Below are positions 25,557 to 33,800 of a DNA stretch of 64,000 nucleotides, piece by piece. Each line of letters opens with the position of its first letter. The first letter of the stretch is position 1. Location: assembly GCA_947302355.1 (NCBI GenBank), contig CAMYUU010000004.1, forward strand, positions 16,678-80,677, written 5' to 3'. A program made the translations under genes and the position numbers. The DNA is from an uncultured Candidatus Saccharibacteria bacterium. GTDB lineage: Bacteria > Patescibacteriota > Saccharimonadia > Saccharimonadales > Saccharimonadaceae. Under the pieces are notes generated by a model. The model ran no database searches. It was not told where the DNA came from and saw only the letters and a program-made list of their open reading frames with translations.

Positions 25557-26917
25557 GTGAAGAACCATTACAACCACAGTCTACCCCTTCAGGATATATA
25601 GCTTATTATCCGAATGCCTCAACCGCACTTGGTTCGATGAGTGACGCCAATGGTGGACCAGTACAGCAATTGACGAACGATCAAACTTCTGCTACTTTGT
25701 TGGCGACTAATTTCAGTAGGGAAGGTTATGGCTTTGCTGGTTGGTCTGATGCATACGACTGGGCTACTAATGCCGATGCTCATTTTTATGGTCCAAATGA
25801 AGACATTTCCTTTGCTGCGGGACAATATTATTCACCAAACGAAGGTCTAAGTCTATATGCCGTTTGGATACCATCTGCTGGTTCATTTCAAGATTCTGCC
25901 AAAGTTGCAGAGCTTTGTGGTACTGGACAAGAAAGTCTTACACAGGCTCCAGCTTCTGGCGTCGTAACACTAGATAGTGTCACCGCATTAACCGATCAGC
26001 GAGATAACCAGGTTTATGCTATTGCTAAACTTGCTGATGGCAATTGTTGGATGATAGAAAACTTGAGACTAGAACATGAAGCTACAGTCGGGAATAATAT
26101 TAATAACCCTTCTGTTACTAATGAGTCTCTGGCGCAAGGTTATGGTAAATATTCTGGCACTGGCACTAATTATGGTAATTTTGTGGGTTTGGCCGAAGCC
26201 GAAAATGAACGATTTGATAATTCTTCCACGGGAAATAGCTTATATAGCACCGATGGTAGCAATAACACTGAAAACATAGGGACTAGCAATTCGCCTGGTT
26301 ACCGCATGCCGCGATATAATCATATCAATACCGATTCCAACCCGTCTACTGGTACAAGGGCTCAAAGCTTAACCGTTAGTACGTCGTATGCCACTCTTGC
26401 TAATGCCAGTATTTATGGCTATGGAAACTATTATAATAGGGCTGCTACTATAGCCGACACAGCCTATGACGGTGGTGGTATTGTTACCTCAACTTCCATC
26501 TGCCCGAAGGGCTGGCGGCTCGCTTCTGGGGGTAACGTGTCGTCTGCCGTCAATGTGCCGGGTGATCCAACTACGTGGCGCGATTATTATATCTTGGGCT
26601 ATGCGGTTATGGGAAATGTAACGAACGCTTATCAACCTACCTATGAATATGCGTATTATGATAACAATATTACCAATGCAAATGGTGACACGGCAACGAA
26701 AGCCTTTAGAAAGTTTCCATATAATTATGTTTATTCTGGTTGGTTCAATATGTCTTCTGTTTATTTAAGAGGAAGATATGGTTACTATCAATCGAGCTAC
26801 ACTTACAATAACCTCACTTTTTATGGGCCGCAGTTAGCTTCATCATCCTTTTTCCCTGGCACTTATGGTCACAGTAAACTAACAGGATTTTCTATTAGAT
26901 GTCTTGCATCTATGTAA
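24911..26917 (+). CDS. Secreted surface protein with Flg_new-like repeat and FISUMP domain (paralog 1)
   Basis: A 668-residue exported protein. The signal peptide covers residues 1-37 (hydrophobic 13-34, ending ASA-DD). Residues 40-218 form a Thr/Ser/Gly-rich beta domain almost identical to that of the gene at 53069. About 225-320 resembles InlB B / Listeria-Bacteroides repeats (FSREGYGFAGWSDA ... LYAVW). About 335-668 has the pattern of the Fibrobacter succinogenes major paralogous domain: IAKLADGNCWMIENLRL, then CPKGWRLASGG, then a closing GFSIRCLA. No C-terminal membrane anchor or sorting signal is present, so it is released or held non-covalently. Likely an adhesin or host-surface protein. 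Function is inferred. Confidence 0.8.
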   Translation: MLRSYSKTNFSHIYVLVILISLVYLSGVILSSSIASADDSIVDQVTINVPVSCTMTGTGMNSHTAEITNGTYTANIGTTTLKAYCNDSNGFSIYTIGYTNDTYGTTTLIGQSTSNTIVTGTATSAGNPDTSNWAMKLTAVSSPTPTYPITLDNGYGSYSIVPSTYTKVAHRDSGTDIGTNAEGSTLTTTYAAYISRTQPADTYEGKVKYTLVHPASEEPLQPQSTPSGYIAYYPNASTALGSMSDANGGPVQQLTNDQTSATLLATNFSREGYGFAGWSDAYDWATNADAHFYGPNEDISFAAGQYYSPNEGLSLYAVWIPSAGSFQDSAKVAELCGTGQESLTQAPASGVVTLDSVTALTDQRDNQVYAIAKLADGNCWMIENLRLEHEATVGNNINNPSVTNESLAQGYGKYSGTGTNYGNFVGLAEAENERFDNSSTGNSLYSTDGSNNTENIGTSNSPGYRMPRYNHINTDSNPSTGTRAQSLTVSTSYATLANASIYGYGNYYNRAATIADTAYDGGGIVTSTSICPKGWRLASGGNVSSAVNVPGDPTTWRDYYILGYAVMGNVTNAYQPTYEYAYYDNNITNANGDTATKAFRKFPYNYVYSGWFNMSSVYLRGRYGYYQSSYTYNNLTFYGPQLASSSFFPGTYGHSKLTGFSIRCLASM

Positions 26918-26946
26918 ATCATTGACTTTATAATGAAATAGTATAT

Positions 26947-27048
26947 ATGCACGATGGATTTAATGCTTGTTTGGGCGGTAAAAAAACTTCGCATTATTCG
27001 GGTAGAGAATTCGGATGGGGATTCTCTTGGTGGAACAATTATGTTTAA
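26947..27048 (+). CDS. Possible short peptide (33 residues)
   Basis: A short open frame starts 12 nt after a TATAAT (26929-26934) in the gap between surface protein 1 and rpmF. The peptide is rich in Gly, Trp and Asn (ACLGGKKTSHYSG, then FGWGFSWWNNYV). No ribosome binding site is visible. It could be a real small peptide, a remnant of a surface-protein gene or chance. The rest of the 237-nt gap holds only the rpmF promoter. Confidence 0.2.
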   Translation: MHDGFNACLGGKKTSHYSGREFGWGFSWWNNYV

Positions 27049-27093
27049 CTATCTGCTGCTCAATAATTATGTGGGGGTTATATCTCAAAAATA

Positions 27094-27122
27094 TTGTCTA
27101 ATTTCGCATTTCGTGGTATGAT
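27094..27122 (+). promoter_or_regulatory. rpmF promoter
   Basis: TTGTCT, 17 nt, TATGAT with a short leader carrying AAGGAG. Confidence 0.55.
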
Positions 27123-27154
27123 AAGTAAAATTATATATTAAACTAAGGAGTAAA

Positions 27155-27313
27155 ATGCCTGAACCTAAGAAACAAAGTAGCCCACGCAAAACTGGGCTTC
27201 GTAGGAGTCATTTGAGGTTGGAGCTGGCGCGTAGAGTTAATAAAATTTCTCCCGTCAAGGCTTTTGAGACCAAAAAGCGTACCCCTAATTTAAAAGTTAA
27301 AACTAACAAATAA
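27155..27313 (+). CDS. rpmF: 50S ribosomal protein L32 (bL32), zinc-less
   Basis: A 52-residue basic protein preceded by the strong ribosome binding site AAGGAG. The start [19 protein letters not shown] matches the conserved N-terminus of bL32 (normally PKKK.S..R...RRSH). The C-terminal half, where many bL32 proteins carry two CxxC pairs for zinc, has no Cys at all here, so this is a metal-free form. It precedes nusB by 17 nt and is probably cotranscribed with it. In many bacteria rpmF is beside other core genes, and the identification rests on the N-terminal pattern and size. Confidence 0.82.
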   Translation: MPEPKKQSSPRKTGLRRSHLRLELARRVNKISPVKAFETKKRTPNLKVKTNK

Positions 27314-27330
27314 TAAGAGATATTAAAAAT

Positions 27331-27861
27331 ATGGCAAGTAATCGACATCTAGGTAGAGTAATAGTGCTACAAAGTTTATACGAGTATGAACTTAGGACTT
27401 TGGCGCATGACCCCCAGGTCGATCTAAAGATTATTATTGCTAAAAATATCGAGCCGTACGAGAAGGCACTTGGTGACACCGAGTTTGTCTATAATCTCGC
27501 ACAGAATGTTGCTGATAATTTTGAGCTTCTCGATAAAGTTTTGGCGCCAATCGCCCCTGAGTGGCCGATTGAGTCAATTGCGGCAATTGATCGAAACATA
27601 CTTCGGATGGGGCTATATGAGCTTTCGGAATGTGGTGACACTATTCCTCCGAAAGTCGCAATAAACGAAGCCGTGGAACTAGCAAAGGCGTTTGGGTCGG
27701 AGAATTCGTCCAAATTTGTCAATGGCGTGCTAGGTACAGCTTATAAAAACTTAGGAATTACTGAATCAAATAATCATGAAACCAAATCACACGCCGTTGG
27801 CGGAACCAACGGGGAGAAGGACTCTAAAGGTACCGGAAGCGCTACCGACGGAAAAGATTAA
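27331..27861 (+). CDS. nusB: Transcription antitermination factor NusB
   Basis: A 176-residue all-helical RNA-binding protein. The start [17 protein letters not shown] (residues 3-19) and the segment [13 protein letters not shown] (about 87-99) followed by [30 protein letters not shown] (about 107-136, conserved in NusB) identify the family. NusB with S10 (NusE) binds boxA in rRNA leaders to prevent termination. About 35 C-terminal residues are low-complexity and hydrophilic, and beyond the usual end of the domain. That tail lies over the start of the NUDIX gene, 86 nt of overlap in another frame. Confidence 0.9.
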   Translation: MASNRHLGRVIVLQSLYEYELRTLAHDPQVDLKIIIAKNIEPYEKALGDTEFVYNLAQNVADNFELLDKVLAPIAPEWPIESIAAIDRNILRMGLYELSECGDTIPPKVAINEAVELAKAFGSENSSKFVNGVLGTAYKNLGITESNNHETKSHAVGGTNGEKDSKGTGSATDGKD

Positions 27862-28354
27862 AGAGTCCGCTCTCGATAAAATTAGATCTGCGGTTTTTCG
27901 CAAAAAGACCGCAATTCAGGAAATTGTACGTGAGCCGACTTCTGGTGGGATTGTTTTTAGGTTTACTAAAGATAGGAAAGACATTGAGATTCTTTTAATC
28001 CAAGACTCTAAGGAGCGTTGGACCATACCAAAGGGTCATATTGAGCCGGGTGAGACTGCTAAAATGACTGCTAGGCGCGAGATTGAAGAAGAAACTGGAC
28101 TAAAGAATGTCTCAGTTCTAGCTTGGCTCGGCAAGATTCATTTTAAATATCGTAGAATGGATAAGTTGGTGCTCATGACTACTCAGATTTATCTAGTGCA
28201 AGCGTTGGACAGTAAAGAAATGCCTATTCCTGAAAAGTGGATGAAGGGGATAAAGTGGTTTTCGTTTACCGACGCGCTAGATGCAATTGAATATGAAGAT
28301 ATTGAAAAATTAATGCTCGTAGCCAAAAAGAAAATTCGCGCAGGCGATTATTAA
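27776..28354 (+). CDS. NUDIX hydrolase
   Basis: A 192-residue hydrolase of nucleoside diphosphates linked to another group. The Nudix box is complete: [23 protein letters not shown] (about residues 89-111), matching Gx5Ex7REUxEExGU. The domain begins near residue 50 ([10 protein letters not shown]). The first 48 residues are hydrophilic and lie over the nusB tail. No alternative ATG or ribosome binding site between 27776 and the domain is obvious, so this start is uncertain. The sequence resembles diadenosine-polyphosphate and RNA pyrophosphohydrolase-like members. Substrate cannot be decided. It is followed directly by rnc. Confidence 0.87.
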   Translation: MKPNHTPLAEPTGRRTLKVPEALPTEKIKESALDKIRSAVFRKKTAIQEIVREPTSGGIVFRFTKDRKDIEILLIQDSKERWTIPKGHIEPGETAKMTARREIEEETGLKNVSVLAWLGKIHFKYRRMDKLVLMTTQIYLVQALDSKEMPIPEKWMKGIKWFSFTDALDAIEYEDIEKLMLVAKKKIRAGDY

Positions 28355-28391
28355 TTTCTTGGCAGGCATACTAAGGGCAATAAGGAGGAGA

Positions 28392-29102
28392 ATGGAAGAA
28401 TACCAAAAGTTTGCAAGGGAAAAATTGGGGTTTGAATTTCATGATATCAATTTACTCGTGACGGCATTGACGCACCGAAGTTATGTAAATGAGCATAAAG
28501 CTGCGCATGAACATAATGAACGATTGGAATTCTTGGGAGATGCGGTGCTAGAATTAGTTTCTTCAGATTTTTTGTACCGAAATTACGACGAACCTGAGGG
28601 AATTATGACTGCGGTGAGAGCGGCACTTGTGAGAACCGAGTCAATTGGTGCGGCCGGCATAGAATTGGGCTACGAACCTTTAGTGAGACTATCTAAAGGC
28701 GAGGCTCATGGATCTGAGCGGGCACATGAGTCGATCCTGGCTGATTGTTTCGAAGCGGTAATTGGTGCAATCTATTTGGATCAGGGGTATGAAGCGGCGA
28801 GGGATTTTATCGACAAACATATTTTAGTGAAAATTGATACCGTCTTAGAGGAAGGTACATGGCGTGATCCGAAGTCGTATGTGCAGGAACTAGCTCAAAA
28901 GATTGACGGAGTGACGCCGGTGTATAGGACAATGAAAGAGGAGGGTCCAGATCACGATAAGGTGTTTACGGTAGGGATCTATGTTGGTGATTCTTTGAAA
29001 GGAACGGGTAAGGGACACTCTAAGCAAGAGGCGCAGACTAACGCGGCTAGAGAAGGGGTAAAGAAATATCGCTCCGAGAATAAGCTTAAGGGCAAAGGTT
29101 GA
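28392..29102 (+). CDS. rnc: Ribonuclease III
   Basis: A 236-residue double-strand RNA endonuclease. The catalytic signature ERLEFLGDAVLELVSSDFLY lies near residues 38-57 and the second acidic site, ESILADCFEAVIGAIYLD, near 114-131. A dsRNA-binding domain follows (about 160-232, ending GKGHSKQEAQTNAAREGVKKY). The ATG at 28392 is chosen because AAGGAGGAG sits directly upstream; an in-frame TTG further up has none. RNase III processes rRNA precursors and long stem-loops, and could also cut the large palindromic transcripts in this genome. It follows the NUDIX gene in what looks like one operon with nusB. Confidence 0.93.
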   Translation: MEEYQKFAREKLGFEFHDINLLVTALTHRSYVNEHKAAHEHNERLEFLGDAVLELVSSDFLYRNYDEPEGIMTAVRAALVRTESIGAAGIELGYEPLVRLSKGEAHGSERAHESILADCFEAVIGAIYLDQGYEAARDFIDKHILVKIDTVLEEGTWRDPKSYVQELAQKIDGVTPVYRTMKEEGPDHDKVFTVGIYVGDSLKGTGKGHSKQEAQTNAAREGVKKYRSENKLKGKG

Positions 29103-29121
29103 TTTTTTAGAGATAGTGTGA

Positions 29122-29127
29122 TATAAT
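29122..29127 (+). promoter_or_regulatory. -10 box with upstream TG
   Basis: TGATATAAT, followed by a leader of about 30 nt with AGAGGAG before a GTG start at 29164. Confidence 0.55.
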
Positions 29128-29163
29128 TATAGGAGTGGTACCTTATAGCGAGAGGAGTTCCTC

Positions 29164-29466
29164 GTGAAAAATGACTCAACGTTGTCGTTTGACGAAATGT
29201 ATCCTGGTTGGATAGAGAGGGGGCAGGATGAAGGCGATTGTGATGTCATTGCCGAGGTGGCCGTGGGCGGTAGCGTTTGCATTGGCTGTTGTGGCGGTCA
29301 TGATTTACCTCGGGAACAACGATCCTACGGCTCGACCGTAGTTGAAACGACCATGAGCGCTGCGATGGCTCAGAACGACGATTGCGTTGTCGACGGGAAG
29401 GACTTGGACGGTATTGCTGATGGAGAGGAGAGGTATGATTATGATTTGTGGATAATGTTAAATTAG
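29164..29466 (+). CDS. Open frame with ribosome binding site, possibly frameshifted
   Basis: A GTG start follows the ribosome binding site AGAGGAG and a promoter, so translation should begin here. The frame encodes 100 residues, starting with MKNDSTLSFDEMYPGW. After residue 21 it becomes Cys/Gly-rich and unlike a folded protein. At this point another frame, one base on, encodes a clean transmembrane helix. A run of five G at 29219-29223 is where a one-base shift would join the two. The last 38 residues are acidic. No family is recognised. Either this is a small membrane-protein gene with a frameshift, or two overlapping small genes. Confidence 0.35.
   Translation: MKNDSTLSFDEMYPGWIERGQDEGDCDVIAEVAVGGSVCIGCCGGHDLPREQRSYGSTVVETTMSAAMAQNDDCVVDGKDLDGIADGEERYDYDLWIMLN
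29228..29341 (+). CDS. Small single-pass membrane peptide (overlapping frame)
   Basis: A 37-residue peptide in the +1 frame relative to the gene above. It has its own AGGGGG sequence 3-9 nt before the ATG. The peptide is a typical membrane anchor: MKAIVMSLPRW followed by a helix of about 18 hydrophobic residues and a short polar end (NNDPTARP). It may be translated on its own, by coupling, or as the continuation of the upstream frame after a one-base shift. It resembles the other small membrane proteins in the window in style only. Confidence 0.45.
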   Translation: MKAIVMSLPRWPWAVAFALAVVAVMIYLGNNDPTARP

Positions 29467-29501
29467 CCGCAAATTATCTTCTTTCTCGGACGCAAGCAGT
29501 T

Positions 29502-29528
29502 AAGGGGTCGCACTTTGACCCCTTTTCT
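29502..29528 (+). terminator. Rho-independent terminator
   Basis: Stem AAGGGGTC (29502-29509) with GACCCCTT (29517-29524), loop GCACTTT, then TT. Just upstream, CTTTCTCGGACGC resembles the start of the 85-bp palindromic element. Confidence 0.75.
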
Positions 29529-29545
29529 AATTCTAAAAATTGTGA

Positions 29546-29551
29546 TATAAT
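29546..29551 (+). promoter_or_regulatory. rpsP -10 box
   Basis: TGATATAAT with a leader of about 22 nt that contains AAGGAG (29569-29574). Confidence 0.6.
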
Positions 29552-29579
29552 TTAAGGGTTAATAATTTAAGGAGAAAAA

Positions 29580-29975
29580 ATGCTAGCGATTCGCATGCAA
29601 CGTAATGGCCGGTCACATTATCCAACGTACCGGATAGTCGTCCAAGAATCACAGCGTCATCCACTTTCGGGACGCGTTGTGGCTGAGGTCGGCAACTATA
29701 ATCCCGCAACTAAAGCTTTGACTTTAGATAAGGAAACTGTAGAAAAGTATTTGAAGAATGGTGCTCAGCCATCTTCGCGTGTAGCGTTCATCTTGAAGAA
29801 GAACGGCGTGAAGTTGCCAAAGTGGTATAAGGAAGCATCGGTAAAGAAAGCTGTAGCAAAACATGCCGATAAGCTTCGCAAGAATCAGCCTAAGGAAGAA
29901 GCTCCGGCCGAAGATTCTGCTGAGGCTCCGGTTGAAGAAGCTTCTGTCGAGGAAACTCCTGCTGAAGACGCATAG
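29580..29975 (+). CDS. rpsP: 30S ribosomal protein S16
   Basis: A 131-residue protein. Residues 1-80 are a standard bS16 (MLAIRMQRNGRSHYPTYRIV start, then GRVVAEVGNYNPATKAL). Instead of ending near residue 85 it continues with a Lys-rich helix and an acidic Ala/Pro/Glu tail of about 28 residues (EEAPAEDSAEAPVEEAS), a low-complexity extension also seen in the following KH protein. A canonical ribosome binding site precedes the ATG. S16 is needed for small-subunit assembly. It has its own promoter and terminator. Confidence 0.95.
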   Translation: MLAIRMQRNGRSHYPTYRIVVQESQRHPLSGRVVAEVGNYNPATKALTLDKETVEKYLKNGAQPSSRVAFILKKNGVKLPKWYKEASVKKAVAKHADKLRKNQPKEEAPAEDSAEAPVEEASVEETPAEDA

Positions 29976-29983
29976 GCTTTATC

Positions 29984-30012
29984 AAAAAATAGTCCTTATG
30001 GGGCTATTTTTT
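29984..30012 (+). terminator. Rho-independent terminator after rpsP
   Basis: Stem AAAAAATAGTCC with GGGGCTATTTTTT (one G-T pair) and a short TTAT-type loop. Confidence 0.85.
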
Positions 30013-30016
30013 GTGT

Positions 30017-30022
30017 TATAAT
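30017..30022 (+). promoter_or_regulatory. -10 box of the KH-protein gene
   Basis: TGTTATAAT directly after the rpsP terminator. The leader carries AAGGAG at 30039-30044. Confidence 0.6.
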
Positions 30023-30049
30023 TATAGAAAATTAACTTAAGGAGAAAAT

Positions 30050-30487
30050 ATGGCTACTATCGACCAGCAATTTGTAGAATACATCGTAAAAACCTTAGTC
30101 AACAATCCTGAAAAGGTAGCAGTTGAGCGTAAAATCGACGAAAAGGGTGTGCTCCTTTCGCTTACGGTGGATCCAGAAGATGTGGGACGCGTGATTGGTA
30201 AACGCGGTGTGACTGCGCAGGCTATCAGAGTACTATTGAGGGCATTAGGAACCAAGCAAGATGCTAGATATAACTTGAAGATAGTTAATACTGATGAGGC
30301 TGCTCCTGCGCACAAGGATGATGAACCTAAAGAAGAAGAGCCGGAAGCAACGGAGGAAGAAGTTGAAGAAGTGGAGGAAGATGTCGAGGAAGAGGGTGAT
30401 GACGAGGAAGAAGAATCTTCGGCGACTTCTGATCTAGCGGAGAAAACAAGAGCTGAATTAGCAGATTTAGATGATTTAGATATCTAA
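30050..30487 (+). CDS. KH-domain RNA-binding protein (KhpA-like)
   Basis: A 145-residue protein. Residues 1-83 match KhpA: FVEYIVKTLVNNPEKVAVE, then the KH loop VIGKRGVTAQAIRVLL with the GxxG signature (GKRG). Its place after rpsP is the same as in Firmicutes (rpsP-khpA). The last 60 residues are a very acidic Glu/Asp tail (for example EEVEEVEEDVEEEGDDEEEE), not part of the standard family and perhaps an RNA-mimicking or solubility extension. KhpA with KhpB regulates cell-wall genes at the RNA level in some Gram-positives. No KhpB is visible here. Confidence 0.87.
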   Translation: MATIDQQFVEYIVKTLVNNPEKVAVERKIDEKGVLLSLTVDPEDVGRVIGKRGVTAQAIRVLLRALGTKQDARYNLKIVNTDEAAPAHKDDEPKEEEPEATEEEVEEVEEDVEEEGDDEEEESSATSDLAEKTRAELADLDDLDI

Positions 30488-30493
30488 ACAAAG

Positions 30494-30516
30494 AATAGCC
30501 CTTCGGGGCTATTTTT
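30494..30516 (+). terminator. Rho-independent terminator after the KH-protein gene
   Basis: Stem AATAGCCC with GGGCTATT around a TTCG tetraloop, then a T run. Confidence 0.9.
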
Positions 30517-30529
30517 TATTAAAAAAGTC

Positions 30530-30558
30530 TTGACTTATTTGGTGGAGTGGTCTATAAT
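30530..30558 (+). promoter_or_regulatory. Promoter of a candidate small RNA
   Basis: TTGACT, 17 nt, TATAAT (30553-30558), near consensus. A terminator about 70 nt downstream closes the unit before the rpoB promoter. Confidence 0.75.
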
Positions 30559-30564
30559 TCTTCT

Positions 30565-30652
30565 TAAGCTAACTGCGAGTCGGCTTATACATAAATCAAG
30601 TTGAGAGCTTATATATGTCTAGAAATCCGCTTTTCATGGAAAGCGGTTTTTT
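30565..30652 (+). ncRNA. Candidate small RNA upstream of rpoB
   Basis: A stretch of about 88 nt between a strong promoter and an intrinsic terminator has no convincing open frame. It can fold a first hairpin (TAAGC with GCTTA around ACT-GCG-AGT) and ends with the terminator CCGCTTT-TCATGG-AAAGCGG-TTTTTT (30627-30652). I do not recognise a known RNA family such as tmRNA, 6S or RNase P. It could instead be an attenuated leader of rpoBC. Confidence 0.45.
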
Positions 30653-30671
30653 GGATTTTGGTAAAAATATG

Positions 30672-30700
30672 TTTACAAAATATTGTTTCTGTAGTACAAT
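30672..30700 (+). promoter_or_regulatory. rpoB promoter
   Basis: TTTACA, 17 nt, TACAAT (30695-30700). The mRNA would have a leader of about 100 nt. Confidence 0.7.
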
Positions 30701-30738
30701 TCAGTATAAGAAGTAGTGTGCCTTGTTTTTAATACTTG

Positions 30739-30807
30739 ATGGAAGCTGGCGACTTTCAGGGGGAAAATAAGGCAGTAATCTTCGGCGCTGAGACGAGGAT
30801 CTTTTAA
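30739..30807 (+). CDS. Possible leader peptide of rpoB (22 residues)
   Basis: A short frame (starting MEAGDFQGENKAV) ends in a TAA whose last base is the A of the rpoB ATG (TAATG). This geometry allows translational coupling. There is no clear ribosome binding site before its own ATG, and it may be chance. Confidence 0.25.
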   Translation: MEAGDFQGENKAVIFGAETRIF

Positions 30808-33800
30808 TGTCCTTGTCAAAAAAGAATACTAATAACACTAATAAAAGAGGTAGAATGGCTACAAAACCAAAGTCTGGTGAAAGAGTATTTTTCACCGAAG
30901 GGGACCAAGCGCTGCCAATTCCGGATCTTACGGCTCACCAAAAAGATTCTTGGGCAGACTTTGTCGATAATGGACTGAGGGAAGTTTTTGACGAGCTAAA
31001 TCCAATTAAGGATTACACTGGCAACAAACTTTCGCTCACCTTTAAAGAACATTATTTTAAAGAACCAAAAGAAACTGATGCTCAGGCGAAATACAATCTC
31101 GCCACTTATGAAGCACCGCTTCATGTGGTAGTTGAAGTTGAAAATCTTGAGACTCACGCCAAGAAAGAACAAGATATCTATTTTGGCGATTATCCGTGGA
31201 TGACGGATCGGGCAACTTTCATTATCAACGGTACGGAGCGTGTGGTTGTTTCGCAGTTGATTAGGTCGGCTGGTGTCTTCTTTAACGCCGAAACGATTGG
31301 TCTTAGACGCTACTATGGAGCAAAGGTAATTCCTGGCCGTGGCGCATGGCTCGAGTTCGAGACGGCTGCGAATGGTGCAATGTACGTAAAGATTGACCGA
31401 CGTCGTAAGATTCCAGTAACTACGTTCTTAAGAGCTCTTGGGCTTTCAAAATCTGAAATCAAACAAAAGTTCGAGGGTATCGATAACGGCGAGAAGAGCT
31501 ATATCGATGCAACACTTGAGAAAGATGTGACTTCTAGTCAGGGTGAGGCTTTACTAGAAGTTTATCGTCGTTTGCGTCCAGGTGATCTTGCTACTGTAGA
31601 GAACGCCAAATCAATGATTGAAAGGACATTCTTTGATCCTAAGCGTTATGATTATTCTAATGTTGGTAGGTTTAAGATTAATCGCAGACTTGGATTCGAT
31701 ACGCCTAACGATCCAGAGCATCGTACTTTGCAAATTGATGATGTGATTGCGATTATTTCGGAAATGATTCGTTTGAATAATACGCAGGATCCTGCCGATG
31801 ACATCGATTCACTTTCTAATCGACGCGTTAAGCTTGTCGGTGAGCTCGTGCAAAGGCAATTTAGACTAGGCATGCTTCGTTTGCAGAGAAATATTCTAGA
31901 CCGCATGTCGATGGCAAATCCGGAAGAAGTTACACCGTCTCAACTACTAAATCCTCGACCTGTAGTGGCTGCCGTAAAAGAATTCTTCGCCACTTCTCAG
32001 CTTTCTCAGCTGATGGACGAAGTGAACCCATTTTCAGAACTAGCGCATAAGAGGCGCCTAAGCTCGATGGGTCCAGGCGGTTTGACTAGGGAACGTGCAG
32101 GGTTTGACGTACGTGATGCTCACCCTACACATTATGGACGTATTTGTACAGTCGAGACACCAGAAGGTGGTAACGTGGGTCTTGTGCTTAACTTCGCTAC
32201 TTATGCCAGAATTAACGAATACGGTTTTATTGAAGCGCCATACCGTGTCGTAAAGAATGGCAAAGTAACTGACGAAGTGGTTTACATGGATGCGGATACC
32301 GAGAGAGATAAGGTGATTGCTGATGCGTCAGTAAAACTTGATAAAAACGGACATTTTGTAGAAGATTGGGTGTCTGCTCGTGTGCATGGTACGCCTGCCC
32401 AGGCGGAAGCTTCGACGGTGACCCACATTGATGCGGCCCACAAGGAAATTCTTGGTGTATCTGCATCTTTGATTCCGTTTGTAGAGAAAAACCGTGTAGA
32501 CCGTTCTTTGATGGCCTGCGCCATGCAGAAACAGGCTGTGCCTCTTCTTAGAAACGATAATCCAGTAGTGGGCACCGGCATAGAAGCTGAGGTGGCTAGG
32601 AATACTTCCCAATTAGTAATGGCTTCTGGCAAAGGTGTAGTAAAGAAAGCCGATGGCGATTCCGTAATCGTTACATATGATAAAGGTGGCAATATTGAGT
32701 ATAAGTTGCAGCATTTCGAAAAGACTAACGACGACCGTTGTTATAATCAAAGATGTGTTGCTAAGCGTGGCCAGAAGGTCAAGAAGGGTGATATCTTGAT
32801 TGAGGGTGCATCCGTTAATGACGGAGAGCTTGCGCTTGGTCGTGATCTTTTGGTCGCATTTATGCCTTGGCGTGGTTATAACATGGACGATGCTATCGTA
32901 ATCTCGAATCGCCTCGTCGAAGATGACACTTTGACCTCTATCAATATTAAAGATTTCGATGTTGAAGTACGCGAAACCAAATTAGGTCCAGAACAAGTGA
33001 CGAGAGATATTCCTAACGTTTCTGAACATTCGTTGCGTCATCTTGGTGAAGATGGTATCGTGACTATCGGTTCAGAAGTAAAGAATGGCGATATCTTGGT
33101 CGGTAAGATTACGCCTAAGGGCGAACAAGAGCTAAGCTCCGAGGAGAGGCTTCTTAGGGCGATCTTTGGTGAAAAGGCTAAAGATGTTCGTGATACCTCT
33201 ATTCGTATGAATGGTTCTTCTACTGGAAAGGTAGTCGATGTTCGCGTTTATACCAGAGAACAAGGTCACGAGCTCAAAGCTGGCGTAATTATGCAGATTA
33301 AGATTTTTGTAGCAGAAATGCGTAAGATTGGTGTGGGCGATAAGTTAGCTGGTCGTCATGGTAATAAGGGCGTAGTATCGCGTGTGTTGCCAATTGAAGA
33401 TATGCCTTTCATGGAAGACGGAACACCTGTAGATATCGTTCTTTCACCGATGGGCGTACCATCTCGTATGAATTTGGGCCAGCTATTTGAAACTCACTTG
33501 GGCATGGCAGCTCGTGCTTTAGGTTATAAAGTTGCTACGCCGTCATTTAACGGTGTGCCAGATGAAACAATTTCTTCAGAGCTCAAGAAGGCTGGTTTTT
33601 CTGAAGATGGAAGGGTACAACTTTATGATGGCCTAACTGGTGAACCTTTCAATGAAAGGACTTCGGTAGGTGTGATGCATATGCTCAAGCTTCATCATAT
33701 GGTAGAAGACAAGATTCACGCTCGTTCTACGGGGCCTTACACTATGGTTACTCAACAGCCATTAGGTGGTAAGGCGCAGAATGGTGGCCAGAGATTTGGG

